Source: Pictodentalium vernedei (lineage: Eukaryota; Mollusca; Scaphopoda; Dentaliida; Dentaliidae). Taken from it: a stretch of DNA of 64,000 bases. The position numbers and the translations under genes are program-made. Under the pieces are notes generated by a model that searched no databases, had not been told where the DNA came from, and worked only from the letters and a program-made list of their open reading frames with translations. The number at the start of each line of letters is the position of its first letter. Position 1 is the first letter of the stretch. This document shows, one piece after another, positions 34,207 to 45,746 of the stretch. The DNA lies in contig CM062290.1 of the NCBI GenBank assembly GCA_031216915.1, positions 164,774,453-164,838,452 on the forward strand, written 5' to 3'.

Positions 34207-34331
34207 ATCCTATGTTGGTCATCATTTTGTTTATGAGCAGTGTTGTAAAGCGCCATGGAACTTTTTTTTAATATTGTGAGATGTTTGCGCTATATAAATG
34301 TATATTATTATTATTATTATTGTTATTATTA
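34207..34331 (+). repeat. LINE 3' UTR with (ATT)n tail
   Basis: TTTGCGCTATATAAATGTAT precedes TATTATTATTATTATTGTTA. The simple-repeat end is typical of CR1/L2 3' termini. A family C MITE is inserted at its last TTAA. Confidence 0.7.
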
Positions 34332-34550
34332 ACTTCCTTCACACCGATGTCTAAATATCAAAAGTATAAGTTGCAAACTTTTTCATTTTTCATTATACAA
34401 CTATGATTTTAACCAATTCAGTATTGTTTGACAGAGCTCTCTGAGCTCTGTCAAACAATATTGAATTGGTTAAATTTGTAATTGTATTATGGTAAAAAAA
34501 ACATACAGCTTGAAATTTCGGTATTTTGACATTATTGTACAGAGCGTTAA
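34329..34550. mobile_element. MITE family C, copy 2
   Basis: TTAA at both ends (34329-34332 and 34547-34550). Core TTGTTTGACAGAGCTCTCTG / complement, arms AACCAATTCAGTATTG and AATATTGAATTGGTT, outer pair GATGTCTAAATATC and GGTATTTTGACAT. Confidence 0.75.
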
Positions 34551-34721
34551 ATATTCAACCACAATATTCAATTTCTACAGTATCCTATTTGAAAAGAGTT
34601 TTGACTCCTGACACAGAGATTCAGAAAATACACACACGTCTTGCACTTGGTTGGATTATAATAGAAATATGCAGTGTCTTCGCTTTCACAAATTTTTCTT
34701 TGGTTTTAACGACATTTTAGA

Positions 34722-35036
34722 CAGCCGGGATCACCTCGCGTCGCACAGTTTTACGGGTGGAGGAAAACAGAGTGGCTGGAGGGAAACACCGAGCAGCGAC
34801 GACCAACTTTCAAACGCACCAACATACTAAATCTGCATAAGCAGGGTTGGTATTGGTTGAAGACAAGTGCACCATCGACGTGCTGTACGTCTTAGTACAC
34901 AGCGCCATCGTGCCACCACGTGGTCAATCGGGATTAGGTGCCTGGCCCAAAGATACAATGCAGTTACCCCTGGTGGGGAAGGAACCGGATCCCTTTCGGT
35001 TTGAAATTCGAATAACTGAGCCACCTCGTTCCCGCT
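34722..35036 (-). mobile_element. tRNA-headed SINE, copy S7
   Basis: Minus strand: head GAGGTGGCTCAGTTATTCG, degraded B box, centre CTTTGGGCCAGGCACCTAAT, body TACTAAGACGTACAGCACGT and CCTCCACCCGTAAAACTG. The distal tail is missing. Confidence 0.75.
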
Positions 35037-35159
35037 TTTACAGATTTAATATTGTTGTGTTACACACTTTTCAGAAATGGTTTCTGACCCATTGAGAAAC
35101 GGCTGTACCAAAATGCATCTCACATAAAAGGATCATTTTTTCATAATCGTCAATTTCTT

Positions 35160-35400
35160 ATCTAACAGGACTTAGGACGCTTCCTATAAATTATTTATTA
35201 AATAATTCGAAATATCCATTTTTTCTTCAAAAAGATAACTTTTGACTATCAGTGGAACGATTCCGTCGAGTTAGCCCAAATGTTGAATCATAAGCTCTGT
35301 TTTGCAAACAAAATAGAAAAATACCGAAATTTGAATTGAGATGTTTGAGTATAGCACGGTGAGGATTAGGTCGATACATCAGACAGAAGCTTATTAGGAT
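35160..35400. mobile_element. Degenerate family A-like remnant
   Basis: TATCTAACAGGACTTAGG, GTGGAACGATTCCGTCGAG and AATCATAAGCTCTGTTTTGC are very diverged family A words. Confidence 0.35.
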
Positions 35401-35980
35401 TACATTTTTTATTAACAAGTTATTTATTAATTTATTTATTGGGAGGGGGGGGGGGGTAACGACACTGTCGATAGCGTATAAGAAGTTAACACTGTAACAT
35501 AAAAAATCATTATTGCCATTCTGTGTTTCAACACTTATGACACTAGCGTTTTACTCATGTCCCTGAAGAAAACGCTAACACAACCACTGAGTGGTTTTCG
35601 AGTCGTCGTGTGATATAATATGAAACAGGAGCTTGACTTTTGTTCAGGAATTTTATACATACGCATACTAGTAAGAATATTACTATTACTATTTTATGTT
35701 TTAGTAGAATCAAACAGCAAAGCAAAAACATTTCTGTTGTGACAAAACGAAGGTTTGTGGCTGGCTGTGGTTGTAGATTTATAAAAACATAGATATATGT
35801 TAAATATTTTCCATGCCCGAGCTAAGTGTCTGTTATAATTCTTTGATTGATGCGAATACGTTTTCTATGGTTTCCGTTTCGACAAGTCTAACTATCGGGA
35901 AACAACATAGACTATTTAGTCTGTAAAAAATGCAAATTGATCTGATGTTATTCTGCTACCGCTTTGTTTAGTTTGTATGT
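35401..35980. other. Unassigned; G12 tract at 35445
   Basis: Apart from the G tract and an AT-rich TTATTTATTAATTTATTT run, nothing recognised. Confidence 0.4.
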
Positions 35981-35989
35981 TTAACGGGG

Positions 35990-36198
35990 TTTAATCCTCC
36001 ATGGGAGCCCCGATGAGTGCAGCATTTCTACTTTCTAGTAAAGTAGGAGCCGGAACTAACGCCTGGGGCGGAAGTCCTCTAACGTGGACAACATGGGTGT
36101 CAATGATTGGCTAAACTTGACTTCATACCTATGTTGCGGTCATGATGTAGTCAAAGATGCTGAAAATGACCTCAAAATAATTAAATAAATAAATAATA
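35990..36198 (+). mobile_element. SII SINE-like family, copy 2
   Basis: GGCGGAAGTCCTCTAACGTG, AACATGGGTGTCAATGATTG, CTATGTTGCGGTCATGA and an AATTAAATAAATAAATAA tail. Fragments of other SINE tails follow: GGGTTTAACGACACTTC (minus, 36200) and GTGTCATTAAACTCC (plus, 36380). Confidence 0.55.
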
Positions 36199-36600
36199 GG
36201 GTTTAACGACACTTCTAACTGCCAGAATCACGTTTTATTACGCTAACCCGATAGATTAACCAATTAACGGCTATAACCAAATGAAAGAGTTCTGCGGACA
36301 TCGACAATAATGATCAACAGTGACCCCATATTAATCCAATGTACCCCCGACACGAGGTGACCATGGTTGTCGAAGGTGTCATTAAACTCCAATAAATAAA
36401 TAATTAAATTCAATGTACCGGCTCTGGCGATGCATAATAGTACGTTATGAGACATTTAGTTGGCGGAAATGATGTTACATGAGGTTTAGCGAGAGCCATA
36501 TTAGGCTCGGCTGAAGCTTCGCCTAATTTTGTTATCACTTCACCTAATGTGACACCGTTTCCACAAACTAAACCACCCGTAAATTTATAGTATCTGGCCT

Positions 36601-36843
36601 TTGTCCCTTTACCTAACGAATCGCCCGCATCCGCCCGCGTAATATGCAGATTTAGCAGCTGAAAAAAAAAAATTATTTTTCGAAAAATGTCAACAAAACC
36701 ATATCATGTGACCCCTCTTTGGAACGAGCTCGTTCCAATGAGGGGTCACATGATATGGTTTTGTTGAAATTTTTCGAAAAAAATTAAAAAATGATATTTA
36801 AATTAAGAAATTTTGATATCGTCTGCATTGGGTAAAGGGTTAT
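36601..36843 (+). mobile_element. MITE family B, copy 4
   Basis: CCCTTTACCTAACGAATCGC to TCTGCATTGGGTAAAGGG. Flanks are TTGT and TTAT, so TTAA is not kept. The core is shortened to CTTTGGAACGAGCTCG / TTCCAATGAGG with non-matching arm bases. The right end abuts SINE S8. Confidence 0.8.
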
Positions 36844-36844
36844 A

Positions 36845-37122
36845 TGGGTGAAGAAAGCGAACGAGAACCGCTGGGCGTTGTGAGCAATTGCCAGACTTTC
36901 CAACTTACTAACCCGTCACAAACGGAGTTAGCAGCAGTTGAAGGCAAGTGCACCAACGATATGAAGGACGCCTCACTACACAACGCCAACGTGCTACCAG
37001 GTGGGCAGTCGGGGACGAGTGTCTTGCCCAAGGACGCAACGCAGATGGCGCGCGTCAGGGTCGAACCGCCGACCTTTCGGTTCAAAGTTCAGTATTCTAA
37101 CCAATGATCCTCCGCATTCCCT
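36845..37122 (-). mobile_element. tRNA-headed SINE, copy S8
   Basis: Minus strand: TGGTTAGAATACTGAACTTT in the head, B box CGGTTCGACCC, centre CGTCCTTGGGCAAGACACTC, body CCTTCAACTGCTGCTAACTC. The 3' end is cut at the family B element. Confidence 0.8.
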
Positions 37123-37663
37123 TCGCCACGGCTACAGTTTACAATTTGATTAAATGTGCCCAAATTATACCTATTTTAGAGGCAAGAGAAAACCTGTCCT
37201 GGGCAGGAACACCTACCAGCAGCATGCAAGGAGTTAATCACAAAGACCACAATGCATATTTGGCATATGAAGCTCGGGATAACATTGGTGCATAATTTCG
37301 ACATGTAATTTCAATAAAACTCTGAGATGGAGAAGAGAAAATTATTCTCGACAGTTCCGAATACCATGTACTAGAGCTGTTAAACTGAATTGTATTAGTT
37401 TTAATTTTATACCCCAAAGGCCATTATGTTACTGAGATTATGTGTACTGGTTTATCGACTTTAAATCCGTACATGCACGGAAGATGGCTCCAGTGCATTT
37501 CTATATTTTAGTGCTGTTGCCCTGTACCTTCAAGTGCCGAAACAATACTGGCATATTTTTTCAAACGGACTTTTATTCCGTTGCTACACGACATTTTCGC
37601 TGTTACAAAAACAAAGCTCCCAGACAGGTTTCAACTCTGAAAAGGTTGAGAGTATGTGCACAT

Positions 37664-38057
37664 TAACTACAACAGTGGGAGCGCGGTGGCCCAGTGGTAG
37701 GCTGTTGGTCTTCTATGCTAGAGGTCCCGAATTCGATCCCCGTCCGGGACGATCCGCGTTGTGTCCTTGGACAAGGCACTTTATCCCAGTTGCTACATGA
37801 GAGCACGATGTCGCCGTGTATTAAGGCGTACTGGACGTCGATGGCGATCACGAGTTCAACCGCTGGAACCCTGCTTGAGTGGAGCTAGAACAGAGTTAGA
37901 ATGTTGAGGAGCTGACAGTTGCTCGTCGATGCTCGGTGGTTCTCTCCGGGTACTCCGGCTTCCTCCACCCGTAAAACTGTCACGGTCACGATTAGCCATT
38001 GCACATAAATATGTGACCTTAAACACCAATAAATAAATAAATATAAATAACTACAAC
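37664..38057 (+). mobile_element. Full-length tRNA-headed SINE, copy S9, with target duplication
   Basis: Flanked by TAACTACAAC at 37664-37673 and 38048-38057. Head: GCGCGGTGGCCCAGTGGTAG and TTCGATCCCCGTCCGGGA, i.e. A- and B-box-like. Centre GTGTCCTTGGACAAGGCACT, body GGAGCTGACAGTTGCTCGTC, and distal tail TGTGACCTTAAACACC then AATAAATAAATAAATA. The perfect duplication shows LINE-type insertion. Confidence 0.9.
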
Positions 38058-38694
38058 TGTCCTTGTATTTTACACTGACAAGTTTCTTATTGATTTCTTT
38101 CTCCAATTCAGATCAGATATTTCAGAAAACTCGTTGAGGCTATAGTTGCCTAACATCCAGATGTTCTATTGGATTGTCTAAAATTCACATGTATGGACGG
38201 ATCCGGGTAGTGAATGTCCAAGTGTTATCACGGATAATGCAGTGCCCAGTGAATACAGCTTTAGCTCTGGCATAGATCCGTGTGGGCTGTCGAAAATTGG
38301 TTTCCCATTTTTTTCCAAATTTTAAGGAATCTACACATATTTGCGAGAATATTTTGATAAAAACATTGTAGTTATGTGCGAAGTACCACAGGAGGATCAC
38401 ACTGGCCAATCATTTTATAAAAAAAACATTCCGCGCGCCGAATGTTCTTCACATCATGATCCATGATTGAAAATGTGACGCTCCGAACCCAGAATTTTAA
38501 ATCCACCACTGACTCAGGTTAGTGGACACGGCGACCAATTCTTAATAACGTGGACCCTCCCCCACTCTGGACCTAGTCGAATTCCTCACCTCCTCAAATA
38601 TGATGACGGAAAGACATTAATACAACACATGTGTTTGACTAATGTTTTTGGACATTTGGACCAAGTGGACATTGAATCGACGGAACGTTTTTCT
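38058..38694. other. No recognisable feature
   Basis: Nothing recognised on either strand. Confidence 0.4.
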
Positions 38695-38936
38695 TTAACC
38701 CTTTACCCAACGTAAAGGCCAAAACCGGCCAGCGCTATTCACAAAAATCACCAATTAGTTTTCATTATTTTTTCATTTGTTTGTCTCAAAAATATAGGTT
38801 ATGACCCCTCTTTAGAACAAGCTCGTCAAGCTCGTTCCAATGAGGAGTCATAACCTATGTTTTTGAGAAAAAAAATAGTTATTCAAGAATTTTGTTTGCA
38901 AGGGTCGTCTGCTTTTCATGTTAGGTAAAGGGTTAA
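38695..38936 (+). mobile_element. MITE family A, copy 5
   Basis: TTAA both ends, CCCTTTACCCAACGTAAAGG to CATGTTAGGTAAAGGG. Core arms are mismatched: CTCTTTAGAACAAG against CTCGTTCCAATGAG. Confidence 0.85.
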
Positions 38937-39344
38937 TACTGAAACGGATCACTGATTATTAGAGGATTATTTATCGCTTTATTTTGTAGGAGTCCACTAA
39001 TATAAAGAATGAAATGGAAAAAATAAAGGTCAGGTTGAGTGGGGGGAGTATTGAAAAAAAACACACCTCATGGGCCCATCTCGGGACATTATTGAGGTTC
39101 CATATAACGTCCGTTTCAACTAACTGCGACATGTTTTCATGTTTTCGGTAATTATATTATTTGTATTTCCACGTAGATCATATAATTCCATAATTTTTCG
39201 AGGCATGGGGAAGCTGGGTAGTAATGAAAGCTGCAATCGTATGGTACTGCAATGAAAAGGGTCGAAATCATGTGTATGTTCTCCAAATGCATTCCGAAAC
39301 GCAAATATTTAGTCCCTTTAGATTTGTGTTGCTGCAGTTCAGTG

Positions 39345-39450
39345 GAGAGTACCTGTTTACACTCTCCAATAAATAGTTACAAAACAGACCCATATGAACA
39401 CATTCTTTCAACCTTTATTAATTATTAATCTAGCATTCTACCAGTTACGG
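39345..39450 (+). repeat. Repeat family O, copy 2 (partial)
   Basis: ACACTCTCCAATAAATAGTT and AAAACAGACCCATATGAACA parallel 27117-27165. Confidence 0.35.
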
Positions 39451-39456
39451 GCCCAA

Positions 39457-39673
39457 TTAACCAACTGCACGCTGATGTTAAAAACGCAAACTGTCAAGTA
39501 ACAATTTTATTTTTTCCCTTAATACAACTAGGAATTTAACCAATGCAAACTTGTTTGGCAGAGCTCAATGAGTACTGTCAAACAAGATTGAATTGGTTGA
39601 ATTCTGAGTGAAATTAAGAGGATAATTTGCAGATTGAAATTTTAATATTTTGACATCAGTATGAAAGGGTTAA
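39457..39673. mobile_element. MITE family C, copy 3
   Basis: TTAA at 39457-39460 and 39670-39673. Core CTTGTTTGGCAGAGCTCAAT / GTACTGTCAAACAAG, arms TTTAACCAATGCAAA and GATTGAATTGGTTGAA, outer pair GCTGATGTTAAAA and TTTTGACATCAG. Confidence 0.75.
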
Positions 39674-40139
39674 CATCACCGTAATATTGTGTTATGAGTT
39701 TTTATTGATATTCACGACTTAAACTTCCAGGAAAACGTCCACATTCTCTTTTCCAATTCGTTACTGTCTGGATTCTGCTATCCAACATTCTTTATTCCTT
39801 AACTCATCCCCCATGTAATTATCTCTGTACCTATTGACGCGAGCATATTGCACATCGCGAGATTAATTAGTTGAATCAAGGGTTGCTTATAAGCTTCACA
39901 CATGTTGTCTTCTTGTTTTAATGTAATCTGTCTGGTACTCTCGCCCCTGCTGACCTTCACATTCGGTGTTTATCCTTGCATTTTGTGAATCTGCTTCACA
40001 TGATCAGTTTAGCTTTCTCTGTGGCATTTCAAGGTACTAAATGAAATGGTTAAGCGCGAGCCAGGAGATCCCAACTGAATCAGGTTCCCAGCACGAAACA
40101 TACCCGTGATTTGTAAATGCCATGGTCGATCTACCTTAA

Positions 40140-40405
40140 ATTCGGTGGAGGAAAGCCAGAATGTTGCACCATTATTTTTCCCAGTCTCTATGTCTCTGAA
40201 CCCCGTTTCTCTTCTCCCTCCTATTCTGTACTTTCTTCATCTATATAACTGTTCTTTCCCTCCCTTACTTTGGGGAAGGTGGTAGGAAGACAACCAGTCT
40301 TTGTAAAGTAGTGGACGTTAAACCAAATGTTTTGATGTGTATATTGTAAATATGAGCATTTCATGTTTTATTTTTTTTATATTGGTGAATAAAATATATA
40401 TCAAT
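40140..40405 (+). repeat. Possible LINE 3' end remnant
   Basis: A pyrimidine-rich stretch then GGGGAAGGTGG, GAAGACAACCAGTCTTTG and GTGGACGTTAAACC, echoing the 3' UTR of the LINE near 23120-23270 (GGGGGGAACAGG, CAGCCAATCTGGC, GTCGTTAAA). Weak similarity only. Confidence 0.3.
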
Positions 40406-40711
40406 TTATCATATGACTATGACATTTTTACTCTAAATATCACTACTGTTTGACGATGTTTTCCAAACTGTTGTATCACACCGGGTGAGATTTTTCCGGA
40501 TCAAAAGTCCATATCACACTCTTACGGAAATCAAAAATCCACATCACACTCCCACGGAAATATCCGAGAGTTTCCGTGAATAGTTTTCGTAACTAGGGAA
40601 GTCGTTGTTGTTTCGTCTGCTATTTCGTAACCGGCTTTTCACCGCATATTAATTAAAATGGCAAATTTGGGTGAATTTGACATCGAAACAATGTCATATG
40701 ATAAACATATC

Positions 40712-40870
40712 ATCATAACAGTGTGTTGGTCCGTGTCGTCGCATCACGTCTCGTTGAGGGGGCCAGATTTTCGGATCACACGAGCTGCCTGCGGCAGCTC
40801 GTGTGATCCGAAAATCTGGCCACCTCAACTCGACGTGATATTACGACACGGATCAACACACTGTTATGAT
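40712..40870. repeat. Foldback T (159-bp inverted repeat)
   Basis: Arms ATCATAACAGTGTGTTG / complement, continuing through CCGTGTCGTC and GCCAGATTTTCGGATCACAC to the centre GAGCTGCCTGCGGCAGCTC. A few arm mismatches. No protein meaning. Confidence 0.8.
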
Positions 40871-41111
40871 AATATCTATATATCAATATATCTCTGTCTG
40901 CGTCCATGCCCACAACATTGTACAGAAACTCACATGTCGCAGACGAAACGCGAAAACATTATGTCTATCTCAGATACAGTTTTCGTTTATTTTCCACGAT
41001 TCATTCTTATCTTTTCGATATGTTACGTATGGCATCTCTGTCTACCGAAGCGATTTGTGCGATTTTAGGGCAGTGGTGGACTGCAGGCATCGACTCGGTG
41101 CCGGTAGTCCA

Positions 41112-41361
41112 TTACCCCTTTACCTAACATGAAAAGCAGACGACACTTGCAAAAAAAATTTCGAATAGCTCATTTTTTTCATTTTTTGTCTCAAAAATAT
41201 AGGTTATGACCCTTCGTTGGAACGAGCTCGACAAGCTCGTTCCAACGAGGGGTCATAACCTATGTTTTTGAGACAAAAAATGAAAAAATAATGAAAATTA
41301 TTTGGCGATTTTTGAGAATAGCGCTGGTCGGTTTTGGCCGTTACGTTGGGTAAAGGGTTAA
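41112..41361 (-). mobile_element. MITE family A, copy 6
   Basis: Left TTAC then CCCTTTACCTAACATGAAAA, right ACGTTGGGTAAAGGG and TTAA. Core CGTTGGAACGAGCTCGACAA matched by CGTTCCAACGAGG. Confidence 0.85.
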
Positions 41362-41657
41362 CGCCATTGAATCGCACATATCACCAACAGGCCTACATTA
41401 CGTAATTAGACGTGCTATTGTGGTGGTTAGTTACTTCTCCAACGCCGATACACTCTGGTATTTTTTCAACCAGAAAAGTAAGTTCTTTTGTGTTATAGAT
41501 GGCAATTTAGTGGCACAACAATCAAATAATTGTGTACATATCTAAACACATCAGCTAGGATGTGAGCGTTGTCAAGACTCATTCGTTTACTTTTGACAAA
41601 TATTTTGAAGATCGTTGGCCAAAAGAGTGAGGAGACTGAAGTGCCCTTCCCCGAGCG

Positions 41658-42065
41658 CCCCCCCCCCCCCCCCCCCCTGTATCCGCGGCCTCTGGGTAAT
41701 ATACAGTTAAGTCTACCAACTAAACTATCAAAAGTCAGTGAGCGACAATGCGGGACGTAACTGTTGGACATTCATTTTAGTCAAATAGTTTCATGAAACT
41801 TCTGAACACTTTGGTTAGGACAGTTTCTTATCCGACTTACGGTTCGGGAAATTAGAGTAAATCCAATTACTTTTTCATCGGATCTTTTTGTAAAACATGA
41901 AATTTTATATAACCTTTTTTCGTGAAAGGTCAGAGGGGGTCAGGAAAAAATTTGCAGACACTAGGCCCGAAAAAAAATTTTCCACCCCTAAGGGACCCAC
42001 CACCCCCCCCCCCCTCTGCATATTTTTTCCACCGACAGTTCAGGGACCCACCCCCAATTCCACAA
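41658..42065. repeat. C-rich repeat debris (C20 at 41658, C12 at 42003)
   Basis: AAAAAATTTGCAGACACTAG with GGGACCCACC and poly-C resembles, in inverted orientation, 43500-43600. Possibly hAT-type MITE remnants. Confidence 0.35.
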
Positions 42066-42524
42066 AAACTGTTATGGATAGTCAGGATTTCAGTCATATT
42101 TGTTCCATTTCATACTTTCAACTTGCTTCCACATTTTTTAACAGTCTTATTCAAGGGAATTAACTCCATTAGAACAAAATTGGAAGTTTCAGAGTTATGT
42201 TTAGAGTCACAATTTTGTCTCCAGTGATGAGAAAACAACAAACACATTATATGTAACTTGTCCTCAGAAAAAGGTATCAAAATAGTGTTCCACATTAAGA
42301 ACAGATGTCTTTTAATGAAAAGTTTGTTATGTTTTTTTTTTTGGTAGGAAGTGGGCATCCCTAAATTCGTGCTACTGCTAGGCCCCCATGATGATGCTCC
42401 TCAGCTTTATGAGAACATACAAGTGAGTGAAGTGACATGCACTCATGTTGAAATGAACCAAGTTGAATCAACCAAGTTGAATGATCAAACCACAGTATGA
42501 ACACTGGTACTAATATGAACTGAA

Positions 42525-42966
42525 CAGGGGCGGATCCAGGATTTTGAAATAGAGGGGGCGCCATCCAATGACAGTTTGACACTCAATTGCAAGTTCTGGG
42601 GGGGGGGGGGGGGGAGGGGGGCACTAACTCATATGCGAAACGGAGGGAGAAAAAATTGGAAAATGATAAATCAACTTCACACTTTCCGTGGCTATTCGAC
42701 GGTACATGGCGATCATTCGAATTGCGGGGGGTGGGTTGTTTGGGGTATTTATATATTCACTTCAGCACTTCTGGAGACTGTGACATCAACTACCAATGGT
42801 GGACTCAGAATTTAGCTAAGAAGGGGCACCGCTTGTTTGCCTAGTATGAATTTCAAAAAGATTGAAACTGGTATTTCACATATCAATGATCTTCGTTTGA
42901 ACGGATTTTGGTTTGGGCAATAGAGGGGGCGCGCGCCGGGTGCGCCCCCATCTAAATCCACCCATG
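42525..42966. mobile_element. hAT-like MITE
   Basis: Left end CAGGGGCGGATCCAGGATTT with GAGGGGGCGCC, right end GGTGCGCCCCCATCTAAATC then CACCCATG. The imperfect inverted ends are of a type common in hAT MITEs. A G17 tract follows the left end. No matching 8-bp flanks were found. Confidence 0.5.
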
Positions 42967-43499
42967 GTGGCATACTCTAGTTATACTGCCTTGAGTTTTT
43001 ATTTTTATCATTTTCTAATATTTTGTCATTTTTCTCAATCATTTCATTACATGTTTTTGTTTGTTGATTCAGTCCAAGAAGACTTTGTTTGATTCATGAA
43101 GCTTATTTGTGCCTTGAGTGACCTAATATTGGGTTTATTGGTTGCCTTAGGTTACCATACAGGCAAACATTGATTTTGAGCTTTGTGGGCCATACATCCT
43201 GTAAAGCATGTGCAGTCAGTACATATCAACTGACCCAAATGGAATGATCATTCATAAACAAAGAGAGGGACCCGCAGCAAAATTGGTAATCAATCATCAT
43301 CCGCAAGATGCCGGTCAGGTTGTATCCAAGATAAATTTTGATTATTCAAGATCTCAACCCCCCCAAAACCAAATTTATCATTCTAAATGGGCTAGAATGC
43401 ATCCAGATACATGCTAAAATGGTTTTGTAAGCTCAATCTATTGCAAAAATGTGTTTTTTTGGCTGGAGGAAAAAATTTGCAAATTGTCTACTTTACGTG

Positions 43500-43600
43500 T
43501 TTTTTCCAGCCTCGGGGTACCCACCCACCCCGGCCTAGTGTTTGAATTTTTTCTGCAGACCCCCCCCCCCCCCCCCCCCTTCCCTGGAAAAGTTAGAAGA
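43500..43600. repeat. C-rich repeat debris with C20 tract
   Basis: C20 at 43560-43579, preceded by GGCCTAGTGTTTGAATTTTT and TCTGCAGAC, the inverse of words at 41945-41975. Confidence 0.35.
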
Positions 43601-43790
43601 TGAATGCGTCCATAAACAAAAACCGTGAGCAATTTGATGGAACTGAGTCAATATCCGTTTAAATTATTATGTCAGGTTTTTTCTTTTTCTCAACAGTATC
43701 AAAATTAGATTATTAAAAGCACGTGGGTGGTTTATCTTTTACCCTGCTCCAGTCAAAATCTCAGAAAATTGTACACCAGCCTTGGGGTAA

Positions 43791-44379
43791 AATGTACCTG
43801 TCTCTCAAATTCAAACTCAGCGTGGATGATATAAATGCCCCAGATCTCACACAAAATATCTAAAACTCTTTGCTTAATGGAAGGAAATTTTTCATTAATG
43901 TGCATCATATAATGTAATACTGATATTATTATGTCTGTTTTATTTAATTCCCATCAAGCGTAATGTGATTTTAAAGCTATTATAGCTGGTGAGGTTTTTT
44001 AAGTCAACACATTGAAATAAGCCTACCATATGATTCATTATATCAGATGCATGTTAAACTGCTGCTACATTATACATTTTCTGTCTTCTATTGTAGATCT
44101 GGGTAGCAGGGGTGTCGCTAATCGATAGGCGGTAGAGGAGTGGGACATCATCCCATATAATTTCTCCAGTCGCGAAATGTTTATCTGGATTGGAATCTTA
44201 AACGCCGATTCGCTCCTGTTTGTAATCGTATACTTTCTTACCAGGGGCCAATACTATAAAACTTTTACAACAATTTTTTTGAATTGTTTTTTTATTTTTA
44301 TGGAAATAATTAATTGATATTTAACCATTAATATTTTCAAAGATACGACATTTTGCCCATTGGCAAATTGCCATATCTT
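43791..44379. other. No recognisable feature
   Basis: A pyrimidine tract ending ATTGTAG at 44096 looks like an acceptor, but no open continuation follows it. Confidence 0.35.
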
Positions 44380-44631
44380 TTAACCCTTTACCCAACGTAA
44401 CGTTCAAAACCGGCCAGCACTATTCTCAAAAATCGCCAATTAATTTTCATTATTTTTTCATTTATTGTCTCAAAACCATAGGTTATGACCCCTCGTTGGA
44501 ACGAGCTCGTCGAGCTCGTTCCAACGAGGGGACATAACCTATGTTTTTGAGACAATAAATGAAAAAAAAATAGTTATACAGGAATTTTTATTGCAAGTGT
44601 CCCCTGCTTTTCATGTTAGGTAAAGGGTTAA
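44380..44631 (+). mobile_element. MITE family A, copy 7
   Basis: TTAA both ends, CCCTTTACCCAACGTAACG to CATGTTAGGTAAAGGG. The core CTCGTTGGAACGAGCTCGTC is fully matched by its complement. Confidence 0.9.
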
Positions 44632-44849
44632 AAAGCTAATTATTCATTTCCGTCCTTTATATTCACAAGTAGAAAATACACAATTCGGGGAAAATACAGT
44701 TGTAAAAGTTTTATAGTATTAGCCCCTGACTGGATTTGACACTTGACCTCATGTCATACACATGCTCGGTCATACAAATGGATGTCTGTGGCAGTCGATT
44801 CAGACAGTTGGGAGCTCAGTTTGAGCAATTTGGACTACAGGTCCGTGTT

Positions 44850-45115
44850 AATTAATAAGGTGTTGCGTCATGACTACTTCATGTTTATATTATATATCGA
44901 AAAATAAATTTCAAAGAACTCTTGAGTTTTTTAACTGTAATCCCGACTGGCTAATATTCAAAGTACATCATCCAGGCATGTTTTCATCGAAGGTATGCAT
45001 TGATGATGTAGTTGGAATATCTGATCAATCGGGACTTGAGCCACGAAAGTCGAGACAAATCTGGTTTATACACCGTCAATCGTTCATCTTCGCGACTCCC
45101 CTACTGGGTAGCAAA
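44850..45115 (+). mobile_element. Palindromic element family J, copy 1
   Basis: Central inverted words AATCCCGACTGGCTAATATT and GAATATCTGATCAATCGGG, inner hairpin ACATCATCCAGGCATG / GCATTGATGATGTAG. A second copy lies at 59010-59235 on the other strand. Both can be read as open frames that align, but the symmetry explains this without a gene. Confidence 0.5.
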
Positions 45116-45431
45116 CCATGGATGACTATCCTCTCCTCCCTTTTAAAGTTGGGTATATAATGCTGATTATTTTGTCAAAATCTCCAGAATACTAACCGTG
45201 ACGGAATTTGAAGAAAGCTATTTCACTGATGCATCCAGAGTCCTACAGTGCTTGTGAACATAATCTGCCAGAAGCAATATTCCACCCGTTTTCCAACACG
45301 GATGGCGTTTGTTACAAGAGTATTGCCTGGAAACGTACATAGGACCTTACAATAAATTGGTGGTAGTAGTACGCACATGTTTCGGGCGATCGGATGGAGA
45401 ATGCCAACTGTGCCCAAAACCAATTATATTA

Positions 45432-45746
45432 TTACAACCCTTTACCCAACGGAGACGGTATCAAAATTTATGATTTTAAATATTATTTTTCAATTCTTTC
45501 AAACATATTCAACAAACCCATATCATGTGACCCTCAAAATTTATGATTTTAAATATTATTTTTCAATTCTTTCAAACATATTCAACAAACCCATATCATG
45601 TGACCCTCGTTGGAACGGGCTCGATGAGCTCGTTCCAATTCGGGTTACCTGATATGATTTTATTGAACTGTTCTGAAAAAAAAATTAAACGGTTATATTT
45701 ATATGTTGCGTCGGAGGATACGGCCGATTCGTTAGGTAAAGGGATA
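45432..45746 (-). mobile_element. MITE family B, copy 5, with 73-bp arm duplication
   Basis: CCCTTTACCCAACGGAGACG to CGATTCGTTAGGTAAAGGG. The left arm (TCAAAATTTATGATTTTAAA through CATATCATGTGACCCTC) is present twice, 45462-45534 and 45535-45607, apparently identical. The flanks are not TTAA. Confidence 0.8.

Larger units (their letters stand above)
42348..43790 (+). other. Three phase-compatible exon-like segments
   Basis: Segment 42348-42422 follows a T-rich tract ending TTGGTAG and ends at CAA|GTGAGT, reading EVGIPKFVLLLGPHDDAPQ then LYENIQ. Segment 43151-43200 lies between CCTTAG and CCT|GTAAAG, reading VTIQANIDFELCGPYI. Segment 43697 onward follows TTTTTCTCAACAG and reads IKIRLLKARGWFIFYPAPVK and on, to TAA at 43788 or a donor GGG|GTAAAA. 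The phases of the three segments agree (0, then 2). The gaps hold transposon debris as introns would. I do not recognise the protein. Chance is a real alternative. Confidence 0.25.

Noticed and set aside
37674-37760. tRNA gene
   Set aside because: A- and B-box words are present, but no intact cloverleaf or anticodon stem is evident, and SINE sequence follows with target duplications around the whole unit.
44870-45160. 96-codon frame similar to a minus-strand frame at 58958-59302
   Set aside because: The similarity comes from the palindromic repeat family J. There are no protein motifs.
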